The notes under the pieces were generated by a model, which saw nothing but the letters and a program-made list of their open reading frames with translations, made no database searches and was not told where the DNA came from. Of a DNA stretch of 64,000 nt, positions 17,477 through 26,033 are shown in pieces. The position numbers and the translations under genes are program-made. Within the stretch, counting starts at the first letter, position 1. Each line of letters opens with the position of its first letter. Source of the DNA: Gammaproteobacteria bacterium (lineage in GTDB: Bacteria > Pseudomonadota > Gammaproteobacteria > SZUA-229); assembly GCA_029882355.1 (NCBI GenBank), contig JAOUKV010000015.1:1-64000 (forward strand). Direction: 5' to 3'.

Positions 17477-19870
17477 TTAAACAAGTTTGATAGGTGCGAT
17501 ATTGTTATCTGATTCGACTGTTAATGCTAAATTACAGACGTCTGCAAAGACCCAATAATAGTGATATCTTATAGCCTTCAATACTTGAGATGAAAATTCT
17601 AAAGTATTATCTGGGTTGCATGTGCTGTGTTCACTGGGTGGCTCATTACACCAAGTTAGTGCAAAATCGTAAAGAGTATCGCAGTCACTTTTATCATAAG
17701 AAATAAGCTTACTTATTCCTAAAATATTTTTTGCCTCGCTTATGCAATACTCACCATATCGGTTTATTGACTTGTTCACAGATGCAAGAAGATCCTCATC
17801 ATTGCTTAACAATGCCTCAAGAACATTAGTGTAACGTTCTAAATCATCAAGCTTGTCAGACATGGCTCCGATTCTCTTTAGAGTGTTCAACCTGGACTTA
17901 AGTGAAGACAACTGATCTTTGTTCATGAGTTGTGCATCATGTTGTATGCGATGAAAAAACATCCTGTCAGTTAATTTTAATTTATTAGAAAGCTTAATGA
18001 TACGTTCTCGTATATTTTCAAGGCTGGAATTGATCTGGTTTAAATCTTTTGATTGAAGTTTAAAATCGGCAGCATCTATGTCGACTCCATCACTTAAATA
18101 TGCCTGACCCATTGTCATGACCGAATATTTATTTGTAAGCTTTTGGTAGTCCTCGTTATCTTTGGAGTATTCAATCATGGATACTCTTAGAGCAGAAATA
18201 GTGGCATCAAGATTTACTGGCAAGGTCTTCTTGTCCTGTACGGGCTCAAGAGTCAAACATCTACCATAGAAGTTTTCATTAAAAAAACTAGCAAGTGCAG
18301 CGCTGGCATTCTCTTTATTTTTATTTATATTAAGTATGGTGTTGTTGCTGGTTATAAAGTTCTCTGGCTTTTCAATGCCGTATTGACTATAGGTAAATAA
18401 CGTCACTTTTTCACATAGGGTGTCTATATCCTTGCATAATAAATGAGCAGGGTAGTCAGCAGTAATGGCTCCAGCATCATTTCTTTTTAATACATTGGCA
18501 ATACGGTCATTATCAGCGGGATGAGAGTCCCATGTACTTGTCTCAGCTTCATTCATATCATTTTTAATGTGATCATTGATTTTGTCATCAAAACTATCAG
18601 ACATGCTTGCAATAGCGGAGGGTAAATTTTTTAATAGTTTATTGTCATTCCATGAATCACTGTTTATTGCATATATTTCATTTGATGCATAGGAAAGTCT
18701 GCGTAGTTGAACAGCTGTTTTTTCAAAGTTAACGCTACCAGAAAAAATACTTTCATAAGAATCAGCATCGTATTCCATGTGCCTGGACATGAACTGAGTT
18801 GTTTTATGATTTAAAACAAAAAGGACTGCAAACAATTTACGAGTAAGAAATATGCCTAATTTTGCACCCATAATCGCAATAGTAATAAGAAAGTGCCAGT
18901 CTGCTTTTTCGAACCATGTTTCAAGACGCTTATCCCAAGTGTCAGGTTCATAAGCACGATTATAGAACCAGTAGTTAATAGTATTGACCAGATAGTAAGC
19001 TGTCATTGCAGAGGCCTGAGAAAAATGGCCGAACTCATGCGCAAGAACCCCTGTTAATTGGCGTAGGCTCATACCTGTTATTAATGGTAGGCCAACGGTC
19101 AACTTTAATTGACCACGGATGAGGCTTAATAAGCCATGCATTGAGCTAGCAGAAGCATTTACATCATTATTAACAGATATTTGTACAGGCACAGGCACGC
19201 CAATTTTATTGCACATGACATCAACAAGATTAAATAATGCTGGAAATTGATTCCGTTTTAATATGTATTCTCGGCGTGCAGGGTGGCGTGCAAATAAAGG
19301 TTTGATAAGAAACAATAATAATATTGATGGAATGAAAGTAGGAATGATGATTGTTGCAAGTTTAGCAGTGCCACCAGAGATTTCTGAGAGTATATCTGGC
19401 AGATTGTTTATGTAGGCAACAATGCCTGCAATCAGGCCTGCAATAATTCCCAAATAGATTAGTGGTGCAATAGTACTAATTATAATAGCTAAGAGTAGGC
19501 CTAGTTTATATTTGCCCGCAACCTTAACCTTAGGTATATCTTTATTTATCAGGGCTTCAAAATCCTTGAGCGTCTCTGGTGCTGCAATATTATTTTGGCC
19601 TGATTCTAATTTCTCCTGAGGAGCTGCGGCGTTATTAACTACTGCTACCTGAACACCTAAACCAACAAATAATTTTTTATATTTGTTTGCGGATGCAGCT
19701 GAAAGACCTTTTTTGATAATGACTTTAGGGCTAAGAATTTTTTCTGCAACTGTTTTATTAATTGACAGGTGCTCACAAAGCGATTCTATTACAGAGGATT
19801 TATCAAAATCTTTTACCAGCGACCCTGTGCTGATAACTAAAAAGTTGTCGATAGCATTATTGCTTTCCAT
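17477..19870 (-). CDS. M48 family zinc metallopeptidase, large form
   Basis: 797 residues. The N-terminal about 80 residues (ISTGSLVKDFDKSSVIESL, later VIIKKGLSAASANKYKKLF) form a small domain seen ahead of membrane segments in other gammaproteobacterial proteins. Two helices follow (about 120-200), then the peptidase with zinc motif HEFGH in LAHEFGHFSQASAM (about 275-290) and a further acidic ligand expected near MEYDADSYES. Another membrane segment follows, then a 350-residue helical C-terminal part without known fold. HtpX/Ste24-like members cut membrane or exported proteins. The unusual length suggests a specialised role. Confidence 0.85.
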   Translation of the reverse strand: MESNNAIDNFLVISTGSLVKDFDKSSVIESLCEHLSINKTVAEKILSPKVIIKKGLSAASANKYKKLFVGLGVQVAVVNNAAAPQEKLESGQNNIAAPETLKDFEALINKDIPKVKVAGKYKLGLLLAIIISTIAPLIYLGIIAGLIAGIVAYINNLPDILSEISGGTAKLATIIIPTFIPSILLLFLIKPLFARHPARREYILKRNQFPALFNLVDVMCNKIGVPVPVQISVNNDVNASASSMHGLLSLIRGQLKLTVGLPLITGMSLRQLTGVLAHEFGHFSQASAMTAYYLVNTINYWFYNRAYEPDTWDKRLETWFEKADWHFLITIAIMGAKLGIFLTRKLFAVLFVLNHKTTQFMSRHMEYDADSYESIFSGSVNFEKTAVQLRRLSYASNEIYAINSDSWNDNKLLKNLPSAIASMSDSFDDKINDHIKNDMNEAETSTWDSHPADNDRIANVLKRNDAGAITADYPAHLLCKDIDTLCEKVTLFTYSQYGIEKPENFITSNNTILNINKNKENASAALASFFNENFYGRCLTLEPVQDKKTLPVNLDATISALRVSMIEYSKDNEDYQKLTNKYSVMTMGQAYLSDGVDIDAADFKLQSKDLNQINSSLENIRERIIKLSNKLKLTDRMFFHRIQHDAQLMNKDQLSSLKSRLNTLKRIGAMSDKLDDLERYTNVLEALLSNDEDLLASVNKSINRYGEYCISEAKNILGISKLISYDKSDCDTLYDFALTWCNEPPSEHSTCNPDNTLEFSSQVLKAIRYHYYWVFADVCNLALTVESDNNIAPIKLV

Positions 19871-19959
19871 AATTCTATTGTTCCTGATTTGTTATATCTG
19901 AGACGTAGAACTTGTTCCTTGTGCCGAAAAATTATTTATTAGTTCATCTGTTCCATTAA

Positions 19960-20032
19960 CCGCGCCATCCCTCAAAAGTGGCAGAAGATATTTGTGAGCT
20001 TGATAATCTCAGGCTTTGAACTAATCATCAAG
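19960..20032 (-). promoter_or_regulatory. two-hairpin leader element A
   Basis: Reading on the minus strand, a stem-loop with CTTGAT...ATCAAG ends (20032-19999) is followed by a second stem-loop GCCACTTTTGAGGGATGGC (19982-19964). TTAATGGA follows. The same order and much of the sequence recur at 22943-23017, directly upstream of the thrombospondin-repeat gene. Here the downstream text reads ATG GAA CAG ATG AAC TAA, close to the start of that other gene but ending at once. It looks like a leftover leader and start of a lost paralogue, 90 bases upstream of the M48 gene. Confidence 0.4.
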
Positions 20033-20049
20033 AAAAAACGCTATCTGTG

Positions 20050-20091
20050 GGATCAGGGAGTCTGACTCCTTGATCCTTGATCCATTGATCC
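20050..20091. repeat. REP-like palindrome with TGATCC tandem units
   Basis: GGATCAGGGAG and the facing CTCCTTGATCC form an imperfect palindrome around TCTGA, closely related to the element at 697-723. TGATCC is then repeated three times at 7- to 8-base steps (20071-20091). The surrounding gap 19871-20176 contains no supported gene. Confidence 0.45.
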
Positions 20092-20176
20092 ACAAAGCCA
20101 AACGGTGAGGTCAGCACCGATGGCATCTGCTTTAATTATTTAAACCGCTTTTGTAGAGAGAGCTAATGAGTCCGGT

Positions 20177-22930
20177 TTAGTTAATGAAAGCAATGTTATC
20201 AATCCAGACTGCATCAGCACCTGTGTTAACACTGCCGTCTTTCTTGTAACGCCACTCAAGAGTATGTTCGCCGAAAGTTAGAGTTGTCTGGTAACTGGCC
20301 CAACCACCATTTGCACTTGTGTTGTGCACTATGACACCGTCAACATAGAACTCAAGCTTGTCACAACATGATTCAGCATCTATCCATGCTGAATAACTTA
20401 AGGTTCCCGCTGCAAATAATGCTGTGTATTCGATGCCGCTATTCTGGTTATGGGTGATTACTCCAGAACGAAGACTGATCGTGCCATCACTCGCCCTACT
20501 GCTATCGATGGTCCAGTTTGACGTACTGGTGGCGGCTGCTACCCAGGCTGCTGGTATTGCACCTCCTTCAAATGATTCGTTATAACTGGTTATTGCTACG
20601 GGTACCGATAAAGCATCAAGCGGATCTGTGCCGTATTGATTTATTTCTGTATTATCATCAAAACCATCAGAATCAGTATCCTGTAGTAGCGGACTGGTAA
20701 GATGGGTAAGTATTTCGACGCCATCATCCAGTCCATCACCATCAGTATCAGCCTGAACCGGGCTGGTTAAATACACATTGACTTCATCGCCATCGGTGAT
20801 AGCGTCAGAATCTGTATCGTCAATATTTGGATTGGTAAAGTTATTATATTCTTCAAGGTTAGTTAGCCCATCGATATCAGCATCTAGTGCCGCATCGGTA
20901 GCATCTGCATCATCCAGACCATAACTATTCTCCCACCAGCCCGGCATGCCGTCGTTATCTCCATCACCACTTATATTGATTGCAGTTAAGGTGCCATTTT
21001 GAGAGGCAATATATAATGCACCTTCATTGCTCAGCGTCAGTTGTCCTGAAGCAGGATAGCTCCATACGGTCGCTCGTGTATTAATGTCAATGGCATAAGT
21101 TGCCACTGTATCGCTGACAAAAACATGATTCATGGTGACTATTATATTGCTTGATATACTGCCACTTGCTGGCGGTTCCCAGGTCCAGACAAAGTTACCG
21201 GTTATTTCGTCAACAACTTTCAACGCACCGCCACTGACTGTATAAATATGACCAAGCCCCAAAGACGGCTGACCGGTATAGTTACCTAGCTGCTCCCAGC
21301 CTATTGCCTGGTTTTGTAAATCAAAGTTGAGTAATCTTCCGCTGTTGATAGTCAGCACATTATTATTACTGCCAAGCACGGGCGCCAGGTTCATTGAATA
21401 GCCTGACCAGCTATATCCGAGATCTGCGATGGTATAACTCACAGAACCTGTTGTACGGTCTATTACCGAAAGACTGGCGCTGGTATTGCCCCCGGTGTAG
21501 GCATATACGTTTTGTAGGTCAACAGCCGGTGTCCAGCTATCGTACTGACTTAAGCCTGTAAACCAGAGTTGATCGCCACTGGTGCCATTAAATCCATAAG
21601 CACCTCCATAATAACCACCGTTAATATAGATATTTCCGCCGTATGGTGTAGGTGCATAATATCTCGACCACTGATTGCCATAGATGCTGCTGAAAACAAG
21701 AGCGCCTGTGTTGGCATCCACTGCACGCAGATAAGAATCTTCGTGACCACCCGTCTGGAAGTAAACTTTTCCATTGTCATAAGCAGGTGGATCAATTGAA
21801 TTAATAGAGCCATACGAGTTTAACCAGACCTGGCTACCATCAACAGCATTTAGTGCAGCTACAGACTGATCACCATAATAGGTATTATTAGAAACAAATA
21901 CCTTATTGTTTGCAGCAACAACAGGATGCAACTGTTGACCCGCTAATGGCGAAACACTCCAGCGTAGAGAAAAATCGTTATAGTCGAGCAACAATGGCAT
22001 AAATCCAGTGTGCTTCGCCCCGCCCTGGTAGGTTGCCCATGTGGGAACTTGCGGTATAGACAACGCGTCATTAGGATCGGATCCAAGAAAATATTCGGCG
22101 TTATCACCAAAGCCATCACTGTCGGTATCGGTTGTTTGCCTTGCGTCATACGGAAAGGCATCACTCGCATTTAGAAAGCCATCGTTATCGATATCCGGAT
22201 CGGTATTATCGCCGATGCCGTCACCATCGGTATCGGTGGTCTCTGTTGCATCGTAGGGAAAAGCATCATCCGCGTTTAAAGCACCGTCATTATCGATATC
22301 CGGATCGGTATTATCGCCGATGCCGTCACCATCGGTATCGGTGGTCTCTGTTGCATCGTAGGGAAAAGCATCATCCGCGTTTAAAACACCGTCATTATCG
22401 ATATCCAGATCGGTATTATCGCCGATGCCGTCACCATCGGTATCGGTGGTCTCCGTTGCATCATAAGGAAAAGCATCATCCGCATTTAAAACGCCATCAT
22501 CATCGATATCCGGATCGGTGTTATCACCGACACCATCACTATCTGTATCGGTTGTTTCCGTTGCGTCATAAGGAAAAGCATCATCCGCATTTAAAACGCC
22601 ATCATCATCGATATCCGGATCGGTGTTATCGCCGACACCGTCACTATCCGTATCGGCTGTCTCGGATGCATCGTAGGGAAAAGCATCACTCGCATTTAGA
22701 GCACTATCATTATCGATATCCGGATCGGAGTTATCACCGATGCCATCACTATCCGTATCGGTTGTCTCTGTTGCATCGTAGGGAAAAGCATCGTTAGTAT
22801 TTAAAACGCCATCAGCATCGCTATCGATGTTGGTGTCATTTGCACCATCATCGCCTGCAGATCCACATGCACTGAGAGTTATCAGTAGTAGCGCAAATAT
22901 AAAAAACTTTAAAAAATGATTAAAATTCAT
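20177..22930 (-). CDS. thrombospondin type 3 repeat / PQQ-like beta-propeller lipoprotein
   Basis: 917 residues from ATG at 22930 (GGAG seven bases upstream). The lipobox LSAC comes near residue 22. About seven calcium-binding thrombospondin type 3 units follow (residues about 40-285), each like DGVLNADDAFPYDATETTDT plus DxDSDGxGDN. Then come a quinoprotein-alcohol-dehydrogenase-like beta-propeller (about 300-680, with repeated VWxN and GxxYxxS strands), more TSP3-type Asp repeats, and a C-terminal jelly-roll-like domain ending KKDGSVNTGADAVWIDNIAF. It is a surface or secreted calcium-stabilised protein of unknown ligand. Confidence 0.85.
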   Translation of the reverse strand: MNFNHFLKFFIFALLLITLSACGSAGDDGANDTNIDSDADGVLNTNDAFPYDATETTDTDSDGIGDNSDPDIDNDSALNASDAFPYDASETADTDSDGVGDNTDPDIDDDGVLNADDAFPYDATETTDTDSDGVGDNTDPDIDDDGVLNADDAFPYDATETTDTDGDGIGDNTDLDIDNDGVLNADDAFPYDATETTDTDGDGIGDNTDPDIDNDGALNADDAFPYDATETTDTDGDGIGDNTDPDIDNDGFLNASDAFPYDARQTTDTDSDGFGDNAEYFLGSDPNDALSIPQVPTWATYQGGAKHTGFMPLLLDYNDFSLRWSVSPLAGQQLHPVVAANNKVFVSNNTYYGDQSVAALNAVDGSQVWLNSYGSINSIDPPAYDNGKVYFQTGGHEDSYLRAVDANTGALVFSSIYGNQWSRYYAPTPYGGNIYINGGYYGGAYGFNGTSGDQLWFTGLSQYDSWTPAVDLQNVYAYTGGNTSASLSVIDRTTGSVSYTIADLGYSWSGYSMNLAPVLGSNNNVLTINSGRLLNFDLQNQAIGWEQLGNYTGQPSLGLGHIYTVSGGALKVVDEITGNFVWTWEPPASGSISSNIIVTMNHVFVSDTVATYAIDINTRATVWSYPASGQLTLSNEGALYIASQNGTLTAINISGDGDNDGMPGWWENSYGLDDADATDAALDADIDGLTNLEEYNNFTNPNIDDTDSDAITDGDEVNVYLTSPVQADTDGDGLDDGVEILTHLTSPLLQDTDSDGFDDNTEINQYGTDPLDALSVPVAITSYNESFEGGAIPAAWVAAATSTSNWTIDSSRASDGTISLRSGVITHNQNSGIEYTALFAAGTLSYSAWIDAESCCDKLEFYVDGVIVHNTSANGGWASYQTTLTFGEHTLEWRYKKDGSVNTGADAVWIDNIAFIN
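22096..22818. repeat. 105-bp in-gene tandem repeats
   Basis: The thrombospondin units are repeated at exactly 105-bp steps (for example the CGGTATTATC word starts at 22201, 22306 and 22411). Neighbouring copies are nearly identical, while the outer copies differ more. Recombination between units could change the number of calcium-binding modules in frame. Confidence 0.85.
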
Positions 22931-22942
22931 TTTATTCTCCAT

Positions 22943-23017
22943 TAGTACGCCATCCCTTAGAAATGGGCGAAAAGATTATTTGTTGATAGTCTCTTAGTTT
23001 TACTAAATTATCAACAA
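22943..23017 (-). promoter_or_regulatory. two-hairpin leader element B
   Basis: On the minus strand a stem-loop with perfect 9-bp ends TTGTTGATA/TATCAACAA (23017-22980) and an inner TTAGT/ACTAA stem is followed after 10 bases by CGCCCATTTCTAAGGGATGGCG (22969-22948). The Shine-Dalgarno and start of the thrombospondin-repeat gene come next. The AGGGA in the second loop and the ATGGA at the ribosome site fit the ANGGA motif bound by CsrA/RsmA. A match to element A over about 75 bases argues for a conserved RNA structure. Confidence 0.4.
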
Positions 23018-23029
23018 AAAACTAAATCA

Positions 23030-24403
23030 TTAATTCAGTTTCGAAGGAAGCCAAACCGCTATCCCCGGCCAATAAGCAATCAACCCCAACGCCACCAACT
23101 GTATAATAATAAACGGCATAACCCCCTTATAAATCTGCGTAGTCTTAATTTCCACCGGCGCAACCCCACGCAAATAAAATAACGCAAAACCAAACGGCGG
23201 AGTAAGGAAAGAAGTTTGCAGGTTAATCGCGATCATGATGCCAAGCCAGATTGGGTCGATGCCCATGGCCAGCAGCACCGGCGCGACAATCGGTACAACC
23301 ACAAAAGTGATTTCGATGAAGTCGAGCACGAAGCCGAGCAGGAACATGACCAGCATGACGGCGAACAGGGCGTGGTATTTTCCGCCGCTGAGATCGCCGA
23401 GCATTTCCTGTACTAGTTCTTCGCCGCCGTAGCCGCGGAAAACTAATGAGAATAAAGATGCGCCGATAAAAATCATGAACACCATGCTGGTGACGCGGGT
23501 GGTGCTGCGCATGACTTCGCGCAGGTTTTCTAAATTGAGCTGGTTTTTTGAGGCGGCCAGTAGCATCGCACCAACGGCGCCGATGGCAGCAGCTTCGGTG
23601 GGGGTGGCGAGGCCGCCGATGATGGAACCGAGCACCGCAATGATCAGAAACAAAGGTGGTAACAGGCTTTGCAGAACGGCCCGTAGCACAGGCGTGATGT
23701 CGTCTTCGCTATTCTGTTCCATCGCTGGCATGGCGTTGGGTTTGGTGTAGGCGATGAAGGCGATATAAATGAGGTACAAACCGACCAGCATAAAACCCGG
23801 AATCAGTGCGCCGATAAACAGGTCACCGACTGATAAAGTCTCCGGTGAGAAGATGCCCATGTCGAGCTGCGCCTGTTGATAGGCCGAAGATAAAACATCA
23901 CCCAGTAACACCAGAACAATTGAAGGCGGGATGATTTGCCCGAGCGTACCCGAAGCACAAATCATGCCGGTTGATATTTCTGGGTCGTAACCGCGTTTCA
24001 GCATGGTTGGCAGCGACAGCAGGCCCATGGTGACCACGGTAGCGCCGACGATGCCGGTGCTGGCGGCGAGCAGCATACCAACCAGGATCACCGAGAAACC
24101 CAGGCCGCCGCGTTTCTTGCCGAATAATCGCGCCATGGTTTCGAGCAGGTCTTCGGCGATTTTCGAGCGTTCCAGCATCACGCCCATAAAGACGAACAGC
24201 GGCACTGCGGTCAGGATCTGGTTGGTCATGATGCCGTACAGGCGATTGGGCAGGGCTTCTAAAAAGGCGGAATCGAAAGAGCCGGTGGTCTGGCCGATGC
24301 CTGCGAATAATAAAGCCGTGCCTGCCAGGGTAAAGGCGACCGGATAACCCGCCAGTAAAAATACGAACACGGTGGCGAACAGGTAAAAAGGCATGAACTC
24401 CAT
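23030..24403 (-). CDS. TRAP transporter large permease, DctM type
   Basis: 457 residues, about 12 membrane helices. Typical DctM segments include the GIVGATVVTMGLLSLPTML region, then GYDPEISTGMICASGTLGQI followed by IPPSIVLV, and the late DFIEITFVVVPIVAPVL segment. It forms the ion-coupled channel of a TRAP uptake system for organic acids or related solutes. Its ATG overlaps the stop of the small subunit gene (TAATG). No binding-protein gene (DctP/TAXI) is adjacent, so the substrate is unknown. Confidence 0.9.
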   Translation of the reverse strand: MEFMPFYLFATVFVFLLAGYPVAFTLAGTALLFAGIGQTTGSFDSAFLEALPNRLYGIMTNQILTAVPLFVFMGVMLERSKIAEDLLETMARLFGKKRGGLGFSVILVGMLLAASTGIVGATVVTMGLLSLPTMLKRGYDPEISTGMICASGTLGQIIPPSIVLVLLGDVLSSAYQQAQLDMGIFSPETLSVGDLFIGALIPGFMLVGLYLIYIAFIAYTKPNAMPAMEQNSEDDITPVLRAVLQSLLPPLFLIIAVLGSIIGGLATPTEAAAIGAVGAMLLAASKNQLNLENLREVMRSTTRVTSMVFMIFIGASLFSLVFRGYGGEELVQEMLGDLSGGKYHALFAVMLVMFLLGFVLDFIEITFVVVPIVAPVLLAMGIDPIWLGIMIAINLQTSFLTPPFGFALFYLRGVAPVEIKTTQIYKGVMPFIIIQLVALGLIAYWPGIAVWLPSKLN

Positions 24404-24927
24404 TAGCGCCCACCCTCATTATTATCAGCTGGGGGATTCAAAACCACGGTCAGCGCGCGTAGCACCTGTGCGCCCGCCTGCAGCATCAGCAGTCCAGCCA
24501 TTACCAGCATCAAACTTTTCAGCAGGAACACCCCGGGCAGGCCGCCGGCTTCGCGTGAGCCTTCGAGTACATCCCAGCTATCAATCACGTATTCCCAGCT
24601 CATCCAGCCGATGAAGAACATGAACGGCATCAGCATGAACAGCGCGCCGCACAAATTGACCCAGGCGCGGGCCTGTTCACCGAAGCGGCTGTAGAAAATG
24701 TCAACGCGCACGTGGGCATCCTGTTGCAGGGTATAGGCCGCGCCGATCAGGAAGACGGCGGCGTGCATGTAGCTGATCGATTCCTGCAGCGCAATCCAGC
24801 CTTCGTTGAGGGCGTAGCGCAGCACCACCACGGCAAAGGTGATAATGACCATGAACAGGGTCAGCCATGAAACAGCGCGGCCACACCAGTTGATAAATCG
24901 TTCAATGATGTCGGCGATGCGGTTCAT
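24403..24927 (-). CDS. TRAP transporter small permease, DctQ type
   Basis: 174 residues with four helices and the DctQ-typical VLRYALNEGWIALQESISYM region, then AAYTLQQDAHVRVDIFYSRF. It pairs with the DctM protein encoded immediately after it. It is preceded by thrB with only 6 bases between, so the TRAP genes may be transcribed from the homoserine kinase promoter. Confidence 0.9.
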   Translation of the reverse strand: MNRIADIIERFINWCGRAVSWLTLFMVIITFAVVVLRYALNEGWIALQESISYMHAAVFLIGAAYTLQQDAHVRVDIFYSRFGEQARAWVNLCGALFMLMPFMFFIGWMSWEYVIDSWDVLEGSREAGGLPGVFLLKSLMLVMAGLLMLQAGAQVLRALTVVLNPPADNNEGGR

Positions 24928-24933
24928 GCCGGT

Positions 24934-25899
24934 TTAGGAAATCCAGTAGTTTTTGTAGTCGGCCTGTCTGGCGATACGGTCGGCGAGTATCGCCCTGAAC
25001 TCGTCCGGATTTTTGGTGTGCACCAGTTCACCTTCACGCGGGAAATGTTTGTCGTACAAACGCGATAGCCAGAAACGCAATGCGCCGGTGCGCAGTATGA
25101 CTGGCCAGTATTCTTGCTCGACGTCAGTCAGCGGGCGGTGCTGGTGGTAGCCGCTGAGAAAAGCCTGCACCTTGTCCTTGTCCAGGCTGAAATCCTCACA
25201 GATGCACCAGTCGTTGGCGGTAACCGCGAGATCGTAGAGCAGGGCATCGTCATTGGCGTAGTAAAAATCGATGATGCCGCTGAGCTGTCCGTCATCCCAT
25301 AAAGAATTATCGCGGAACAGGTCAGCATGCACCGTGCCGCGTGGCAGCTGGGCATCGCGATTGGCCTTCTGGAAGGCGATTTCATCGTTGAGCATTTGCA
25401 GGTCTTCGGCGGGCAGTTTTTCCTGCAGGGCATTGGCGGTCTCGACGAACCAGTGCGGGCCGCGTGGATTGGGCTGGTGTGCATCGTAGCTGAGGCCAGC
25501 GGTGTGCATCTTGCCCATGGCAGCACCGATCTGTTCGCAGATATCAACCGTGGTTTCGGTGATGCTGCCACCGGCGAGGCGTTCGACCAGCGCAATCGGC
25601 TTACCGGCAAACAGGCGCAGATAATGGCCTTCGTTATCAGCAACCGGATTAGCGCTGGGTACTTTGTGGTCGGCCAGGTGGTGCATCAGGTTGAGGTAGT
25701 ACTGCATCTCGTCCAGGTCGTGGTGCTCGAATATGGTCAGTACGAAACGCTGCTCAACGCCGTCTTTAATAGTGTCGACGAAATAATTGGTGTTTTCGAT
25801 ACCGTCACTGATGCCGCGGTAATCCCTGAGTTGACCGACATTGTAGTGGGTCAGGAATTGTTCCAGTTGGTCGCGTTCGATAGTGGTGTAAACAGACAT
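24934..25899 (-). CDS. thrB: homoserine kinase, type II
   Basis: 321 residues of the aminoglycoside-phosphotransferase fold. Catalytic loop GTVHADLFRDNSLW (about 192-205) and metal-binding GIIDFYYAND are those of the type II homoserine kinase that phosphorylates homoserine on the way to threonine. The start MSVYTTIERDQLEQFLTHYN is typical. It is divergent from polA, 134 bases apart. The other threonine genes are not nearby. Confidence 0.9.
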   Translation of the reverse strand: MSVYTTIERDQLEQFLTHYNVGQLRDYRGISDGIENTNYFVDTIKDGVEQRFVLTIFEHHDLDEMQYYLNLMHHLADHKVPSANPVADNEGHYLRLFAGKPIALVERLAGGSITETTVDICEQIGAAMGKMHTAGLSYDAHQPNPRGPHWFVETANALQEKLPAEDLQMLNDEIAFQKANRDAQLPRGTVHADLFRDNSLWDDGQLSGIIDFYYANDDALLYDLAVTANDWCICEDFSLDKDKVQAFLSGYHQHRPLTDVEQEYWPVILRTGALRFWLSRLYDKHFPREGELVHTKNPDEFRAILADRIARQADYKNYWIS

Positions 25900-26033
25900 A
25901 ATCGGTCAGTGATTCTTTGGGGTATTAAAAAGTGGGGGCATTTTAGCCTATACAGCGAGAAGATTCAGGTGCGGGTGCTTTGGCCATGTGGTTTGGGATA
26001 AACTCTCGCCAGATTATTTAAACTGGAACCCGT

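Noticed and set aside
22132-22797. 221-residue His/Arg/Tyr-rich plus-strand frame
   Set aside because: Antisense to the 105-bp thrombospondin repeats, whose reading on the minus strand is clearly real.
22096-22818. CRISPR-like regular repetition
   Set aside because: Repeats are contiguous 105-bp coding units without spacers; no cas genes.
19960-23017. Idea that the paired leaders are c-di-GMP (GEMM) riboswitches
   Set aside because: The GEMM core words are absent; only a two-hairpin similarity is seen.
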